Shown here piece after piece: positions 7,896 to 18,398 of a stretch of 64,000 bases of DNA (positions are counted from its first letter, which is position 1; the number at the start of each line of letters is the position of its first letter). The translations under genes and the position numbers were made by a program. Below the pieces are notes generated by a model. That model was given only the letters and a program-made list of their open reading frames with translations. It did not search any database and was not told the origin of the DNA. Source of the stretch: Vibrio sinaloensis DSM 21326 (GTDB taxonomy: Bacteria; Pseudomonadota; Gammaproteobacteria; Enterobacterales; Vibrionaceae); assembly GCF_000189275.1 (NCBI RefSeq), contig NZ_AEVT01000067.1:62001-126000 (forward strand), written 5' to 3'.

Positions 7896-8441
7896 TTACG
7901 GCAGGAGTGTCGCTTTAGTAATAATGATAGGTTCTACCGGGACGTCACGGTATCGACCTTTGGTATGAGTTCGCTTTTGACTCATATCTTGAATAACGTT
8001 AAAGCCTTGGGTGACTTTACCGAATACCGCGTAACCTGGTGGGCGTTGATCGTAATCTAAAAAGCCATTATCAACAAAGTTAATAAAGAACTGGCGTGTC
8101 GCTGAGTTCGGATCATTTGTTCTGGCCATGGCAATCGTCGCCGCTTTATTTTTCAGGCCATTAGAGGCTTCGTTTTTCACTGCCGGATACGTTGGTAGCA
8201 TGTTCATGTCTTTGTCGAAGCCACCACCTTGTGCCATAAAGCCAGGGATCACACGGTGGAACTGAGTGCCAACATAGCTACCATCTTCGACGTATCGCAG
8301 GAAGTTCTTGACCGTTAACGGGGCTTTCTGCTCGTTAAGTTCAACGGTAAATGCGCCCATATTGGTTTCAATTTCTACCTTAGGGCCAGCCAAAGCTAAG
8401 CTGCTAAAAAGAGCGAGTGAAGCAATCGCGAGTTTACGCAT
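7896..8441 (-). CDS. Periplasmic peptidyl-prolyl cis-trans isomerase, cyclophilin type
   Basis: 181 residues starting with a signal peptide (MRKLAIASLALFSSLALAG), so the enzyme is probably periplasmic like E. coli PpiA. The cyclophilin core has FHRVIPGFMAQGGGFD, with the catalytic arginine, and ATRQFFINFVDN. It speeds proline isomerisation during folding of exported proteins. Its ATG shares one base with the stop of the yajG gene (TAATG), so the two are translationally coupled. Confidence 0.9.
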   Translation of the reverse strand: MRKLAIASLALFSSLALAGPKVEIETNMGAFTVELNEQKAPLTVKNFLRYVEDGSYVGTQFHRVIPGFMAQGGGFDKDMNMLPTYPAVKNEASNGLKNKAATIAMARTNDPNSATRQFFINFVDNGFLDYDQRPPGYAVFGKVTQGFNVIQDMSQKRTHTKGRYRDVPVEPIIITKATLLP

Positions 8442-9010
8442 TAGAATCGCTCCTGCATGTAGTTTTTAAGCTCACGGTCATTAGCGACTTCTTGCAGAAC
8501 TAGGTTCACAACATCATTGAGAACCGTTTCGATCTCTTCATTAGACGCACTGAGTGCCCCTGTGCGCTTCGCAGTACCTGTATAGGTTTTAACTAGCTTT
8601 CCTTGTGGCGTTTCCGCAGTGATTTCGACCACGACCTTGCCGTCCATTTCATTTTCCATCACCGTATGCTTTACAGATACTAGTGCCTCTTGGACTTCAA
8701 TCTGGACACTGTTTTCGCTGGTTACAGTGCTACGGAAACCTTGCGATTGGAATTGCTCAAGTAGCGCATTCTCTATGGAGATACGAACGTTCTGTTTGGA
8801 GTGAATCGGTTCGATGTTAGAGCGTCCACTATCAACGAGCGCGACATACTGAGCTGAGCGAACGTCTTTACTGGTCAGGTTAAAGGTTGCATCTTTAACA
8901 ATATCGCCATTGCTCAATACCGCTTTTGGCATAAAGTTGATTTGCTCTTGCTGTGGAGCAGCACAAGCGGTGAGAAGTGCCATTGATGCGGCTAAAACCA
9001 GTTTTCTCAT
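8441..9010 (-). CDS. yajG: YajG-family outer-membrane lipoprotein
   Basis: 189 residues with a lipoprotein signal: charged start, hydrophobic stretch and lipobox LTAC, cysteine at about residue 16. The rest is the YajG family fold of unknown function. Two in-frame ATGs lie six bases apart (9016 and 9010). The AGGAAA sequence upstream is only about 3 bases from the first and 9 from the second, so 9010 is chosen. The order bolA, yajG, ampG matches E. coli, which supports the name. Confidence 0.85.
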   Translation of the reverse strand: MRKLVLAASMALLTACAAPQQEQINFMPKAVLSNGDIVKDATFNLTSKDVRSAQYVALVDSGRSNIEPIHSKQNVRISIENALLEQFQSQGFRSTVTSENSVQIEVQEALVSVKHTVMENEMDGKVVVEITAETPQGKLVKTYTGTAKRTGALSASNEEIETVLNDVVNLVLQEVANDRELKNYMQERF

Positions 9011-9061
9011 TGTCATTTCCTTTATTCGTCACTCTAACAATACTAGAGATAGGATAGTGAA

Positions 9062-10192
9062 TTATTTAGTTGCTTGTAAAATAACAAATTTCTTGTTGGC
9101 AGCAACCGTCTTCACGTTCGTTTTACCAAAAAGTCTTGTTAATTTCCCATCGTAGCCGAGGTGGCGGTTACCGATAACTAATAATTGCCCACCATTGTTA
9201 AGAACATGCTTTGCATCACAGAACATTTGCCAGGCGATGTGGTCAGTAATCGCTTGTTGCTGGTGAAAAGGGGGATTGCACACGACAAGATCCGCCTGGG
9301 CTGCGGAAAATCCGTCAAGGCAATTATTGGCCACACAACGAAACTCGCGATTGTTACCAAGGGCTTCTGTTAAGTTTTTGCTCGCTGATTCAATTGACAT
9401 AAAACTCTCGTCAACACAGGTCAATTGAATGTTAGGGTTCAACTGGCCTAGTTTTACCGACAGCACACCGTTGCCGCACCCAAGGTCAATCACCTTTTTG
9501 TCGCCGAGATCTTTTGGTAGGTGCTCCAGCATAAAGCGAGCGCCTAGATCGAGGCTTTCCCCTGAGTAAACATTAGGCAAGTTATTTAACCAAAAGTCAT
9601 GTTGATCAACTTGCCAGCGGGTGTAAGGAGAGACTTGCGGAACTGAAGTGGCATTGGCTTGCGAAAAAACTAGACGATGTTTCTTCCATGCTAATGAAGT
9701 TTTGGTTTGACCCAAGTGCTTTTCAAACAGTTTCAATGTCGATGTATGGATCTCTTTAGCTTTGTTCACGGCAATGACGGCAACCGATTCTGGTAGCGAC
9801 TGACGCAGCTGATGTAATTGCCACACTAGATGTCGATTGCTTTTAGGCAATTGCACTAAAACGAGATCGACATTATCTGGGATAGCGTCGTAGGTAGACA
9901 GTAATCTCACCTCATCGGCGTGATTTGCGAGCAGGTTAGCCTTAGTTGCTTGATGGCTAATGAAAGAATCACTCATCATGGTGACTTTGTGTTGTTTGGA
10001 GAACCAACAGCTTAATGCGCCACAATGATCATTGAGTATCAAAACATGTTGTTGGGGAGGGAGCGCTAACTCTTCGACATGATTGATCAAATACTCATCG
10101 CCAGCATCCCAGGCTTGGAGAGTTTCATTACTGCGTTTGGGAAAACGATGCAGAGATAGGGTACGCTCATGTAGCGTAAGCTCAGTTTTCAT
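9062..10192 (-). CDS. rlmG: 23S rRNA (guanine-1835-N2)-methyltransferase RlmG
   Basis: 376 residues. The N-terminal half is the degenerate methyltransferase-like domain of the RsmC/RlmG family. The C-terminal half has the SAM site VIDLGCGNGVLSVKLG and the catalytic NPPFHQQ motif of N2-guanine methyltransferases. NPPFHQQ, DIGARF-like LDLGARFMLEHLP and the opening LSLHRFP favour RlmG over RsmC. ATG 10192 is chosen because an upstream ATG (10246) adds 18 residues not typical of the family; no strong ribosome-binding site precedes either. Confidence 0.88.
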   Translation of the reverse strand: MKTELTLHERTLSLHRFPKRSNETLQAWDAGDEYLINHVEELALPPQQHVLILNDHCGALSCWFSKQHKVTMMSDSFISHQATKANLLANHADEVRLLSTYDAIPDNVDLVLVQLPKSNRHLVWQLHQLRQSLPESVAVIAVNKAKEIHTSTLKLFEKHLGQTKTSLAWKKHRLVFSQANATSVPQVSPYTRWQVDQHDFWLNNLPNVYSGESLDLGARFMLEHLPKDLGDKKVIDLGCGNGVLSVKLGQLNPNIQLTCVDESFMSIESASKNLTEALGNNREFRCVANNCLDGFSAAQADLVVCNPPFHQQQAITDHIAWQMFCDAKHVLNNGGQLLVIGNRHLGYDGKLTRLFGKTNVKTVAANKKFVILQATK

Positions 10193-10331
10193 AATTGAGA
10201 AGTTAGCAAGTGACTGATGGGGCAAATTGTCGCAGATGCTAAGCAAACTGGGAACTAAAACCTTTAGCTTTATGCCCGCTGCGATTATTATCTACCCTTT
10301 AATGCTGTTCATAATTAGATGGTGATCCCCA

Positions 10332-10640
10332 ATGCTGCAAGAAGTCATTGAAACCAAACTGCACAACACCTTTGAGCCTGAGTATCTTAAAGTGATCAAT
10401 GAGAGCTACATGCACAATGTTGCCCCAGGTTCCGAAAGTCACTTTAAAGTCATTGTGGTAAGCGCTGCATTTGAAGGTTTACGCTTAATTGGCCGTCATC
10501 GCTTAGTGAATCAAGCTCTCGCTGATGAGTTGGCAAACCACATACACGCACTGTCGATTCATACTTATACCGCGACAGAGTGGAAAGCTCAGAACGAGCT
10601 CGCTCCTGACAGCCCAATGTGTCTAGGTGGTTCAAAATAA
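10332..10640 (+). CDS. bolA: BolA family transcriptional/iron-sulfur regulator
   Basis: 102 residues matching BolA, with the helix-turn region [30 protein letters not shown]. BolA proteins bind monothiol glutaredoxins through an Fe-S cluster and affect morphology genes under stress. The conserved histidine is in the RHRLVN stretch. It diverges from rlmG and is followed by its own terminator, so it is monocistronic. Confidence 0.93.
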   Translation: MLQEVIETKLHNTFEPEYLKVINESYMHNVAPGSESHFKVIVVSAAFEGLRLIGRHRLVNQALADELANHIHALSIHTYTATEWKAQNELAPDSPMCLGGSK

Positions 10641-10651
10641 ACTTTCATCAA

Positions 10652-10676
10652 AAGGTAGCAGCGGCTACCTTTTTTG
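10652..10676 (+). terminator. Rho-independent terminator of bolA
   Basis: AAGGTAGC (10652-10659) / GCTACCTT (10664-10671) with a four-base loop followed by a T-run. Confidence 0.88.
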
Positions 10677-10976
10677 TTTACTAGCAAAACTGACGCCTGT
10701 TAACAATGTATAAACAAATAAACTGGCGTATTAGTTTTAAATAAGATTGTTTCACGATGTGAATGGATAGAGTCATTACCCAGTGTGTGGTTATAGGGGT
10801 TTGTGCGATGGCTCAAAGTTATGACTATTCCTTAGCCTTTTAAACTCAATTCCTACGAAATATCTTAGCTAATACCCGTATTGGTCATGGCATCGACTTC
10901 CTAAAAGATGCTAGACTATCGCACCTGATAAATCCCGCCAATTTCTTGTAGCGAGATTTTTAATAGGATGTTGCGA

Positions 10977-11017
10977 TTTTGGTGTTTTAAACTTCACCAA
11001 AACCGGACACTAGTGTC
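10977..11017. promoter_or_regulatory. Inverted repeat plus perfect palindrome upstream of nqrA
   Basis: TTTTGGTG (10977-10984) and CACCAAAA (10995-11002) form an inverted repeat with a ten-base spacer. Four bases later GACACTAGTGTC (11006-11017) is a perfect 12-base palindrome. They lie 60-100 bases before the nqrA start. They could be a regulator-binding site or a leader hairpin; no known consensus is matched. Confidence 0.4.
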
Positions 11018-11076
11018 GTGTCTAAAAGTTACGCAATCAAAGAATCTTTTTCCCGATAAAAGTAGTGCAAGTGCGT

Positions 11077-12417
11077 ATGATTACAATAAAGAAGGGTTTG
11101 GACCTGCCTATCGCAGGAACTCCTACCCAGGTGATTAATGATGGTAAGACCATCAAAAAAGTCGCCTTGCTTGGCGAAGAGTACGTCGGCATGCGTCCTA
11201 CTATGCATGTCCGCGTAGGCGATGAAGTAAAGAAAGCTCAAGTTCTTTTCGAAGATAAAAAGAACCCTGGCGTGAAATTTACTTCACCAGCAGCTGGTAA
11301 AGTGATCGAAGTTAACCGTGGCGCTAAACGTGTCCTTCAATCTGTAGTGATTGAAGTGGCAGGTGAAGAGCAGGTGACGTTCGATAAGTTTGAAGCTGGA
11401 CAACTAGCAGGTCTTGACCGTGAAGCGGTTAAAACTCAACTGGTTGAATCTGGTCTTTGGACTGCTTTACGTACTCGTCCGTTCAGCAAGGTTCCTGCAA
11501 TCGATTCTGCTACTAAGGCTATCTTTGTTACTGCAATGGATACTAATCCGTTAGCAGCTCAGCCTGAGTTGATCATTAATGAACAACAAGAAGCATTCGT
11601 TGCTGGTTTAGATCTGCTTTCAACACTGACTGATGGCAAGGTTTACGTATGTAAATCTGGCACAAGTCTTCCTCGTTCTTCTCAGTCAAATGTTGAAGAG
11701 CATGTATTTGATGGCCCTCACCCAGCAGGTCTTGCTGGCACCCACATGCATTTTCTATCTCCAGTAAATGCAGAAAATGTGGCGTGGAGCATTAACTATC
11801 AAGACGTTATTGCGTTTGGTAAGTTATTCCTAACTGGTGAACTTTACACTGATCGTGTTATCTCTCTGGCTGGTCCAGTAGTAAATAACCCTCGTCTAGT
11901 ACGTACGACTCTTGGTGCAAGCCTTGAAGACGTAACGGACAGCGAGCTGATGCCAGGTGAAGTTCGTGTGATTTCTGGTTCAGTACTTACTGGTACTCAC
12001 GCAACTGGTCCTCACGCTTACCTTGGTCGTTACCACGTACAGGTTTCTGTATTACGTGAAGGCCGTGAAAAAGAGCTGTTTGGTTGGGCTATGCCTGGCA
12101 AGAACAAGTTCTCTGTCACTCGCTCATTCCTTGGTCACATCTTCAAAGGTCAGTTGTTCAATATGACAACGACGACTAATGGTAGTGATCGTTCTATGGT
12201 TCCAATCGGTAACTACGAGCGCGTAATGCCGCTTGATATGGAACCAACTCTGCTACTTCGTGACCTATGTGCTGGTGACACTGATAGTGCGCAAGCGCTT
12301 GGTGCTCTAGAGCTAGATGAAGAAGACGTAGCATTGTGTACCTTTGTTTGTCCTGGTAAATACGAGTACGGTGAGCTACTTCGTGAATGCCTAGATAAGA
12401 TCGAGAAGGAAGGGTAA
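11077..12417 (+). CDS. nqrA: Na+-translocating NADH:quinone reductase subunit A
   Basis: 446 residues, the normal NqrA length. ATG 11077 ([14 protein letters not shown]) is chosen over the ATG four codons upstream because it matches the mature NqrA N terminus known from vibrios. NqrA is a peripheral cytoplasmic subunit near the quinone site of the six-subunit pump that oxidises NADH, reduces ubiquinone and exports Na+. It is the first gene of nqrABCDEF, five bases before nqrB. Codon use is strongly biased, as expected for an abundant complex. Confidence 0.97.
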   Translation: MITIKKGLDLPIAGTPTQVINDGKTIKKVALLGEEYVGMRPTMHVRVGDEVKKAQVLFEDKKNPGVKFTSPAAGKVIEVNRGAKRVLQSVVIEVAGEEQVTFDKFEAGQLAGLDREAVKTQLVESGLWTALRTRPFSKVPAIDSATKAIFVTAMDTNPLAAQPELIINEQQEAFVAGLDLLSTLTDGKVYVCKSGTSLPRSSQSNVEEHVFDGPHPAGLAGTHMHFLSPVNAENVAWSINYQDVIAFGKLFLTGELYTDRVISLAGPVVNNPRLVRTTLGASLEDVTDSELMPGEVRVISGSVLTGTHATGPHAYLGRYHVQVSVLREGREKELFGWAMPGKNKFSVTRSFLGHIFKGQLFNMTTTTNGSDRSMVPIGNYERVMPLDMEPTLLLRDLCAGDTDSAQALGALELDEEDVALCTFVCPGKYEYGELLRECLDKIEKEG

Positions 12418-12422
12418 TTTTC

Positions 12423-13667
12423 ATGGCTCTTAAAAAGTTTCTTGAAGACATCGAGCATCACTTTGAGCCAGGCGGCAAACATGAAAAATGGTTTGCATTG
12501 TATGAAGCTGTTGCGACAGTTTTCTACACTCCTGGTCTAATCACAAAGAAGAGCTCGCACGTTCGTGATAGCGTTGATTTAAAACGTATCATGATCATGG
12601 TTTGGTTCGCGGTATTCCCAGCAATGTTCTGGGGTATGTACAACGCGGGTGGCCAAGCTATCGCAGCACTTAATCACATGTACGCTGGTGAACAACTGGC
12701 TGCAGTAGTTGCAGGTAACTGGCACTACTGGCTAACCGAAATGCTTGGCGGCACACTTGGCGCTGACGCAGGTGTTGGCAGCAAGATGATCCTAGGTGCT
12801 ACTTACTTCCTACCAATCTATGCAACGGTGTTTATCGTTGGTGGTTTCTGGGAAGTACTGTTCTGTATGGTGCGCAAGCACGAAGTTAATGAAGGTTTCT
12901 TTGTTACTTCTATCCTGTTTGCTCTTATCGTTCCACCAACGCTACCTCTATGGCAAGCGGCACTAGGTATTACCTTTGGTGTTGTCGTTGCTAAAGAGAT
13001 CTTCGGTGGTACGGGCCGTAACTTCCTTAACCCAGCACTTGCTGGTCGTGCTTTCCTATTCTTCGCTTACCCAGCGCAAATCTCGGGTGACGTAGTATGG
13101 ACTGCAGCTGACGGCTTCTCTGGTGCGACGGCGCTAAGCCAGTGGGCTCAAGGTGGTAACGGTGCACTAGTGAACACAGTATCTGGTGAAGCGATCACTT
13201 GGATGGACGCGTTCATTGGTAACATTCCTGGTTCTATTGGTGAAGTCTCTACTCTTGCACTGATGATTGGTGCCGCAATGATCGTCTACATGAGAATTGC
13301 CTCATGGCGCATCATCGCAGGTGTAATGATCGGTATGATTGCGACAGCGACGCTGTTTAACGTAATCGGTTCTGATACTAACCCAATGTTCAACATGCCA
13401 TGGCACTGGCACCTAGTTCTTGGTGGTTTTGCATTCGGTATGTTCTTTATGGCAACAGACCCTGTATCAGCTTCATTTACTAACAAAGGTAAGTGGTGGT
13501 ACGGCGCGCTAATCGGCGTGATGTGTGTACTGATTCGTGTAGTAAACCCAGCTTACCCAGAAGGTATGATGCTGGCGATTCTATTCGCGAACCTGTTTGC
13601 ACCTCTGTTCGACCATGTAGTTATCGAGAAGAACATCAAGCGGAGACAAGCACGCTATGGCAAGTAA
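12423..13667 (+). CDS. nqrB: Na+-translocating NADH:quinone reductase subunit B
   Basis: 414 residues, integral membrane with about ten transmembrane segments. The SGAT sequence in [12 protein letters not shown] carries the threonine to which ApbE attaches FMN. NqrB also holds riboflavin and takes part in the Na+ channel and quinone site. Its 3' end overlaps nqrC by 11 bases. All features expected of the family are present. Confidence 0.97.
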   Translation: MALKKFLEDIEHHFEPGGKHEKWFALYEAVATVFYTPGLITKKSSHVRDSVDLKRIMIMVWFAVFPAMFWGMYNAGGQAIAALNHMYAGEQLAAVVAGNWHYWLTEMLGGTLGADAGVGSKMILGATYFLPIYATVFIVGGFWEVLFCMVRKHEVNEGFFVTSILFALIVPPTLPLWQAALGITFGVVVAKEIFGGTGRNFLNPALAGRAFLFFAYPAQISGDVVWTAADGFSGATALSQWAQGGNGALVNTVSGEAITWMDAFIGNIPGSIGEVSTLALMIGAAMIVYMRIASWRIIAGVMIGMIATATLFNVIGSDTNPMFNMPWHWHLVLGGFAFGMFFMATDPVSASFTNKGKWWYGALIGVMCVLIRVVNPAYPEGMMLAILFANLFAPLFDHVVIEKNIKRRQARYGK

Positions 13668-14427
13668 TAACGACAGCATTAAAAAGACGCTGGGTGTTGT
13701 TATCGGGTTGAGCCTTGTTTGTTCAATCATCGTATCAACAGCCGCGGTTGGTCTACGTGATCAGCAAAAAGCTAACGCTGTACTAGATAAGCAAACTAAG
13801 ATCGTTGAAGTTGCTGGTATTGAAGCAGAAGGTAAAAAAGTACCTGAGCTATTTGCACAGTACATTGAACCGCGTCTAGTTGACTTCAACACAGGTGACT
13901 TCCTTGACGGTGATGCAGCGACTTACGATCAACGTAAAGCTGCGAAAGATCCTGCTGAATCAATCAAGCTATCTGCTGAAGAAGATAAAGCGAAGATCCT
14001 ACGCCGTGCAAACACAGGTGTTGTATACCTAGTGAAACAAGGCGATGAAGTATCAAAGATCATCCTTCCGGTACACGGTACTGGTCTATGGTCAATGATG
14101 TACGCTTTTGTGGCAGTTGAAACTGACGGTAACACTGTGTCAGGTATCACTTACTACGAGCAGGGAGAGACTCCTGGACTTGGTGGTGAGGTTGAGAACC
14201 CAACATGGCGTGCTCAGTGGGTTGGCAAGAAACTGTTCGATGAAAACCACAAGCCTGCAATCAAGATTGTTAAAGGCGGCGCTCCGCAAGGTTCAGAGCA
14301 TGGTATCGATGGTCTTTCTGGTGCAACTCTAACTGGTAACGGTGTTCAAGGCACATTTGATTTCTGGTTAGGCGACATGGGCTTTGGTCCATTCCTAGCA
14401 AAAGTTCGTGACGGAGGTCTGAACTAA
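13657..14427 (+). CDS. nqrC: Na+-translocating NADH:quinone reductase subunit C
   Basis: 256 residues: one N-terminal membrane helix ([21 protein letters not shown]) followed by a periplasmic FMN-binding domain. The flavinylation motif SGAT is in [14 protein letters not shown], so the second ApbE target is intact. It overlaps nqrB by 11 bases and shares one base with nqrD (TAATG). Confidence 0.97.
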   Translation: MASNNDSIKKTLGVVIGLSLVCSIIVSTAAVGLRDQQKANAVLDKQTKIVEVAGIEAEGKKVPELFAQYIEPRLVDFNTGDFLDGDAATYDQRKAAKDPAESIKLSAEEDKAKILRRANTGVVYLVKQGDEVSKIILPVHGTGLWSMMYAFVAVETDGNTVSGITYYEQGETPGLGGEVENPTWRAQWVGKKLFDENHKPAIKIVKGGAPQGSEHGIDGLSGATLTGNGVQGTFDFWLGDMGFGPFLAKVRDGGLN

Positions 14428-15059
14428 TGTCTAGCGCACAAAACATTAAAAAGAGCATCTTAGCGCCAGTATTGGATAACAACCCAATCGCGCTACAGGT
14501 TCTTGGTGTTTGTTCTGCTCTTGCAGTAACAACAAAACTAGAGACAGCATTTGTAATGACACTGGCGGTTATTTTCGTAACAGCTCTGTCTAACTTCTGT
14601 GTATCTCTGATCCGTAACCACATTCCTAACAGTGTGCGTATCATCGTTCAAATGGCGATCATCGCATCTCTAGTAATCGTGGTAGACCAAGTGCTTAAAG
14701 CTTACCTATACGATATCTCGAAGCAGCTATCTGTATTCGTAGGTCTTATCATCACGAACTGTATCGTAATGGGTCGTGCTGAAGCATTCGCAATGAAGTC
14801 TGCACCACTACCATCACTTATCGACGGTATTGGTAACGGTCTTGGTTACGGTTTCGTTCTTATCACTGTTGGTTTCTTCCGTGAACTGTTTGGCTCAGGC
14901 AAACTATTCGGTATGGAAGTACTTCCTCTAGTGAGCAATGGTGGTTGGTACCAGCCAAACGGTCTGATGCTACTTGCACCATCTGCATTCTTCCTAATCG
15001 GCTTCCTAATCTGGGCAATCCGTATTCTGAAACCAGAACAAGTAGAAGCGAAGGAGTAA
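14427..15059 (+). CDS. nqrD: Na+-translocating NADH:quinone reductase subunit D
   Basis: 210 residues, about six membrane helices, related to NqrE as an inverted-topology pair. The cysteines in [14 protein letters not shown] and [15 protein letters not shown] correspond to ligands of the intramembrane iron centre shared with NqrE. Start codon overlaps the nqrC stop; 7 bases to nqrE. Confidence 0.97.
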
Positions 15060-15066
15060 GGACGTC

Positions 15067-15663
15067 ATGGAACATTACATTAGTCTGCTAGTTAAATCGA
15101 TTTTCATCGAAAACATGGCATTGTCTTTCTTCCTAGGTATGTGTACTTTCCTTGCCGTATCTAAGAAAGTTAAGACCTCATTTGGCTTAGGTGTTGCAGT
15201 AGTTGTTGTACTAACTATCGCAGTACCAGTAAACAACCTAGTTTACAACCTAGTGCTGAAAGAGAACGCTTTGGTTGAAGGTGTCGATCTTAGCTTCCTA
15301 AACTTCATCACCTTTATCGGTGTAATCGCGGCACTTGTACAAATCCTTGAGATGGTTCTTGACCGTTTCTTCCCACCTTTGTACAACGCGCTGGGCATCT
15401 TCCTACCGCTGATCACAGTAAACTGTGCGATCTTCGGTGGTGTATCTTTCATGGTACAACGTGACTACAACTTTGCTGAATCTGTTGTTTACGGTTTCGG
15501 CTCTGGTGTGGGCTGGATGCTAGCGATCGTCGCTCTTGCAGGTATCCGTGAGAAGATGAAGTACTCTGACGTACCTCCTGGTCTACGTGGTCTTGGTATC
15601 ACGTTTATCACTGTAGGTCTAATGGCGTTAGGCTTTATGTCTTTCTCTGGTGTTCAACTGTAA
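15067..15663 (+). CDS. nqrE: Na+-translocating NADH:quinone reductase subunit E
   Basis: 198 residues, about six membrane helices. Cysteines in [15 protein letters not shown] and [11 protein letters not shown] pair with those of NqrD to hold the intramembrane iron centre. The gene lies between nqrD and nqrF with short gaps (7 and 33 bases), so the operon is contiguous. Confidence 0.97.
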
Positions 15664-15696
15664 GTCGGGTAAACCGCATTAATTAAGGAATAGTCA

Positions 15697-16920
15697 ATGG
15701 ACATTATTCTTGGTGTAGTGATGTTTACTCTGATCGTACTTGCGCTAGTACTAGTGATTCTTTTCGCTAAGTCTAAGCTTGTACCAACAGGTGACATTAC
15801 AATTTCTGTGAACGATGACGACTCGCTTGCTATCGTTACACAACCAGGCGGTAAGCTTCTGAGTGCTCTAGCTGGTGCTGGCGTATTCGTTTCTTCTGCT
15901 TGTGGTGGCGGTGGCTCATGTGGTCAGTGTCGCGTAAAAGTTAAATCAGGTGGTGGTGACATTCTACCAACCGAGCTTGACCATATTACTAAAGGTGAAG
16001 CGCGTGAAGGTGAGCGTCTAGCGTGTCAGGTTGCAATGAAAACTGACATGGATATCGAACTTCCTGAAGAAATCTTCGGCGTTAAGAAGTGGGAATGTAC
16101 GGTTATCTCTAACGATAACAAAGCGACATTCATCAAAGAGCTTAAGCTACAAATTCCAGATGGCGAATCAGTACCTTTCCGTGCTGGTGGTTACATCCAA
16201 ATTGAAGCTCCTGCTCACCACGTGAAATACGCTGACTTCGATGTACCAGAAGAGTACCGCGAAGATTGGGACAAGTTTAACCTGTTCCGCTACGAGTCTA
16301 AGGTAAACGAAGAAACAATCCGCGCTTACTCTATGGCTAACTACCCAGAAGAAGAAGGTATTATTATGCTAAACGTGCGTATCGCTACGCCGCCGCCTAA
16401 TAATCCTGATGTACCGCCAGGTATCATGTCTTCGTTCATCTGGTCTCTTAAAGAAGGCGACAAGTGTACTATCTCTGGTCCATTTGGTGAGTTCTTCGCG
16501 AAAGACACAGACAACGAGATGGTCTTCGTTGGTGGTGGTGCGGGTATGGCGCCAATGCGCTCACACATCTTCGACCAACTTAAGCGTCTTAAATCGACTC
16601 GTAAGATGTCTTTCTGGTACGGTGCGCGTTCTAAGCGTGAAATGTTCTACGTAGAAGATTTCGATGGCCTACAAGCAGAAAACGACAACTTCGTGTGGCA
16701 CTGTGCACTGTCTGACCCTATGCCAGAAGATAACTGGGATGGTTACACAGGCTTCATCCACAACGTACTGTACGAAAACTATCTGAAGGATCACGAAGCG
16801 CCTGAAGATTGTGAGTACTACATGTGTGGTCCACCGATGATGAACGCGGCTGTTATCGGCATGCTGAAAGATCTCGGTGTTGAGGATGAAAACATCCTAC
16901 TGGATGACTTCGGTGGTTAA
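15697..16920 (+). CDS. nqrF: Na+-translocating NADH:quinone reductase subunit F (NADH-oxidising)
   Basis: 407 residues. An N-terminal membrane anchor (about 3-25) is followed by a 2Fe-2S ferredoxin domain with [15 protein letters not shown] and a fourth cysteine in RLACQVAMK. Next come the FAD domain ([11 protein letters not shown]) and the NAD domain ([32 protein letters not shown]). It takes electrons from NADH and passes them through FAD and the cluster to the membrane subunits. AAGGAA lies upstream of the ATG. A terminator follows at 16942. Confidence 0.97.
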   Translation: MDIILGVVMFTLIVLALVLVILFAKSKLVPTGDITISVNDDDSLAIVTQPGGKLLSALAGAGVFVSSACGGGGSCGQCRVKVKSGGGDILPTELDHITKGEAREGERLACQVAMKTDMDIELPEEIFGVKKWECTVISNDNKATFIKELKLQIPDGESVPFRAGGYIQIEAPAHHVKYADFDVPEEYREDWDKFNLFRYESKVNEETIRAYSMANYPEEEGIIMLNVRIATPPPNNPDVPPGIMSSFIWSLKEGDKCTISGPFGEFFAKDTDNEMVFVGGGAGMAPMRSHIFDQLKRLKSTRKMSFWYGARSKREMFYVEDFDGLQAENDNFVWHCALSDPMPEDNWDGYTGFIHNVLYENYLKDHEAPEDCEYYMCGPPMMNAAVIGMLKDLGVEDENILLDDFGG

Positions 16921-16941
16921 TCTACCTAAGTGATTGAATCT

Positions 16942-16975
16942 ATGGCTGGCTCGATTGAGTCAGCCATTTCTTTTT
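16942..16975 (+). terminator. Terminator after nqrF
   Basis: Imperfect hairpin ATGGCTG-G-CTC / GAG-T-CAGCCAT with a GATT loop and a T-rich tail (TTTCTTTTT). It would end or weaken nqr transcription before apbE. Confidence 0.7.
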
Positions 16976-17062
16976 CGGTTTTCGAATCGATAGCGGAAAT
17001 CGTTGCTGATTGTGGTTTCAATTTCCTCTATCCATTTAATATACGACAATAGGAGTTAACAA

Positions 17063-18067
17063 GTGAAAAAGTGGCTTGTTGCATTTGCTTCTCTATTGGT
17101 TTTGGCTGGTTGTGAAAAACCAGCAGAACAAGTTCATCTGAGCGGCCCAACCATGGGTACGACTTACAATATTAAGTACATTTCTACGGAAGGTATTGCT
17201 GCGCCTGAAGCGTTGCAAAAAGAAGTTGATCGACTGCTTGAGGAAGTAAACGACCAAATGTCTACCTACCGCAAAGACTCAGAGTTAAGTCGCTTCAACC
17301 AAAGTCAGTCAGCGGACGCGTTCGAGGTTTCACCACAAACAGCGACAGTGGTGAAAGAAGCTATTCGTTTGAACGGTCTTACTCAAGGTGCATTGGATGT
17401 AACGGTTGGACCATTGGTGAACCTTTGGGGCTTTGGCCCAGAAGCGCGACCTGAAGTGGTACCAACGGATGAAGAATTAGCCGCGCGTAAAGCCATGACA
17501 GGTATTGAACACTTAGCGGTGGAAGGCAGTACGTTAAGCAAAGACATCCCAAACCTTTATGTTGATTTGTCGACCATTGCTAAAGGTTGGGGTGTGGATG
17601 TGGTTGCTGATTACATTCAATCGCAAGGTATCGATAACTTTATGGTTGAAGTTGGCGGTGAGATGCGCCTGAAAGGCGTCAATCGTGAAGGCGTTAAATG
17701 GCGTATTGCGATTGAAAAGCCATCGGTAGAGGAGCGTTCAATTCAAGAGATTATTGAACCAGGGGATATGGCAGTCGCTACATCGGGTGACTACCGTAAC
17801 TACTTTGAACGCGATGGTATCCGTTATTCACATATCATCAACCCAGAGACGGGTAAGCCTATCAACCACAAAGTCGTGTCGGTTACTGTATTAGATAAGT
17901 CTTCGATGACAGCGGATGGTCTAGCGACAGGTCTGATGGTATTGGGCGCAGAGCAAGGGATGAAAGTTGCCGAAGAGAACAACATTGCTGTGTTTATGAT
18001 TGTGAAGACAGAAGATGGGTTCCAAGAACTAGCGTCATCGGCTTATAAGCCGTATATGAATAAATAA
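17063..18067 (+). CDS. apbE: FAD:protein FMN transferase ApbE
   Basis: 334 residues with a lipoprotein signal (MKKWLVAFASLLVLAGC; cysteine at residue 17), so it is anchored facing the periplasm. The ApbE core has GPTMGTTYNI, KGWGVDVVADYI and MVEVGGEMRLKG. It transfers FMN from FAD to threonines in SGAT-type motifs, here NqrB and NqrC. AGGAG precedes the ATG. The 142-base gap to nqrF holds a terminator, so apbE-nqrM may have its own promoter. Confidence 0.96.
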   Translation: MKKWLVAFASLLVLAGCEKPAEQVHLSGPTMGTTYNIKYISTEGIAAPEALQKEVDRLLEEVNDQMSTYRKDSELSRFNQSQSADAFEVSPQTATVVKEAIRLNGLTQGALDVTVGPLVNLWGFGPEARPEVVPTDEELAARKAMTGIEHLAVEGSTLSKDIPNLYVDLSTIAKGWGVDVVADYIQSQGIDNFMVEVGGEMRLKGVNREGVKWRIAIEKPSVEERSIQEIIEPGDMAVATSGDYRNYFERDGIRYSHIINPETGKPINHKVVSVTVLDKSSMTADGLATGLMVLGAEQGMKVAEENNIAVFMIVKTEDGFQELASSAYKPYMNK

Positions 18068-18087
18068 TTACTAGTGAGCATGTCAAT

Positions 18088-18321
18088 ATGAATACATTTC
18101 TAATTACCTTTGGTGTGTTTTTGGCCGTGATAGCAGCGATGTCGATCGGTTACATCATCCAGAAAAAAGTAGTAAAAGGCAGCTGTGGCGGCTTAGGTGC
18201 CGTCGGGATCGATAAGGTGTGTAACTGCCCTGAACCTTGCGATGCGCGTAAAAAGCGTGAAGCACGTGAGGCGGCGCGCCAAGAAAAACTTGCAGCTTGG
18301 GAAAAAGATCGCATAGCGTAA
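18088..18321 (+). CDS. nqrM: Na+-NQR maturation protein NqrM
   Basis: 77 residues: one membrane helix (about 3-27) then a short cytoplasmic part with four cysteines, GSCGG and VCNCPEPC, and a charged helical tail. It matches NqrM (former DUF539), needed for delivery of iron to the NqrD/E centre. It follows apbE by 20 bases and ends in a strong terminator. Confidence 0.95.
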   Translation: MNTFLITFGVFLAVIAAMSIGYIIQKKVVKGSCGGLGAVGIDKVCNCPEPCDARKKREAREAARQEKLAAWEKDRIA

Positions 18322-18341
18322 AGCCCAGCCAGCCATTAAAT

Positions 18342-18375
18342 AAAAAAGCCCAAGTAGAAATACTTGGGCTTTTTT
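18342..18375. terminator. Bidirectional terminator between nqrM and the GGDEF response regulator
   Basis: Perfect arms AGCCCAAGTA / TACTTGGGCT flanked by A-run and T-run with a GAAA loop, between convergent genes. Confidence 0.92.
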
Positions 18376-18398
18376 GTTGGCGGTTTCTTAGTCGGTAA

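Larger units (their letters stand above)
10641..11076. other. 436-base leader/promoter region before the nqr operon
   Basis: No gene is seen. After the bolA terminator there are about 400 bases of AT-rich sequence with two notable symmetric elements close to nqrA (10977-11002 and 11006-11017). A long regulatory region fits a highly expressed respiratory operon, but I could not settle a single promoter by eye. Confidence 0.5.
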
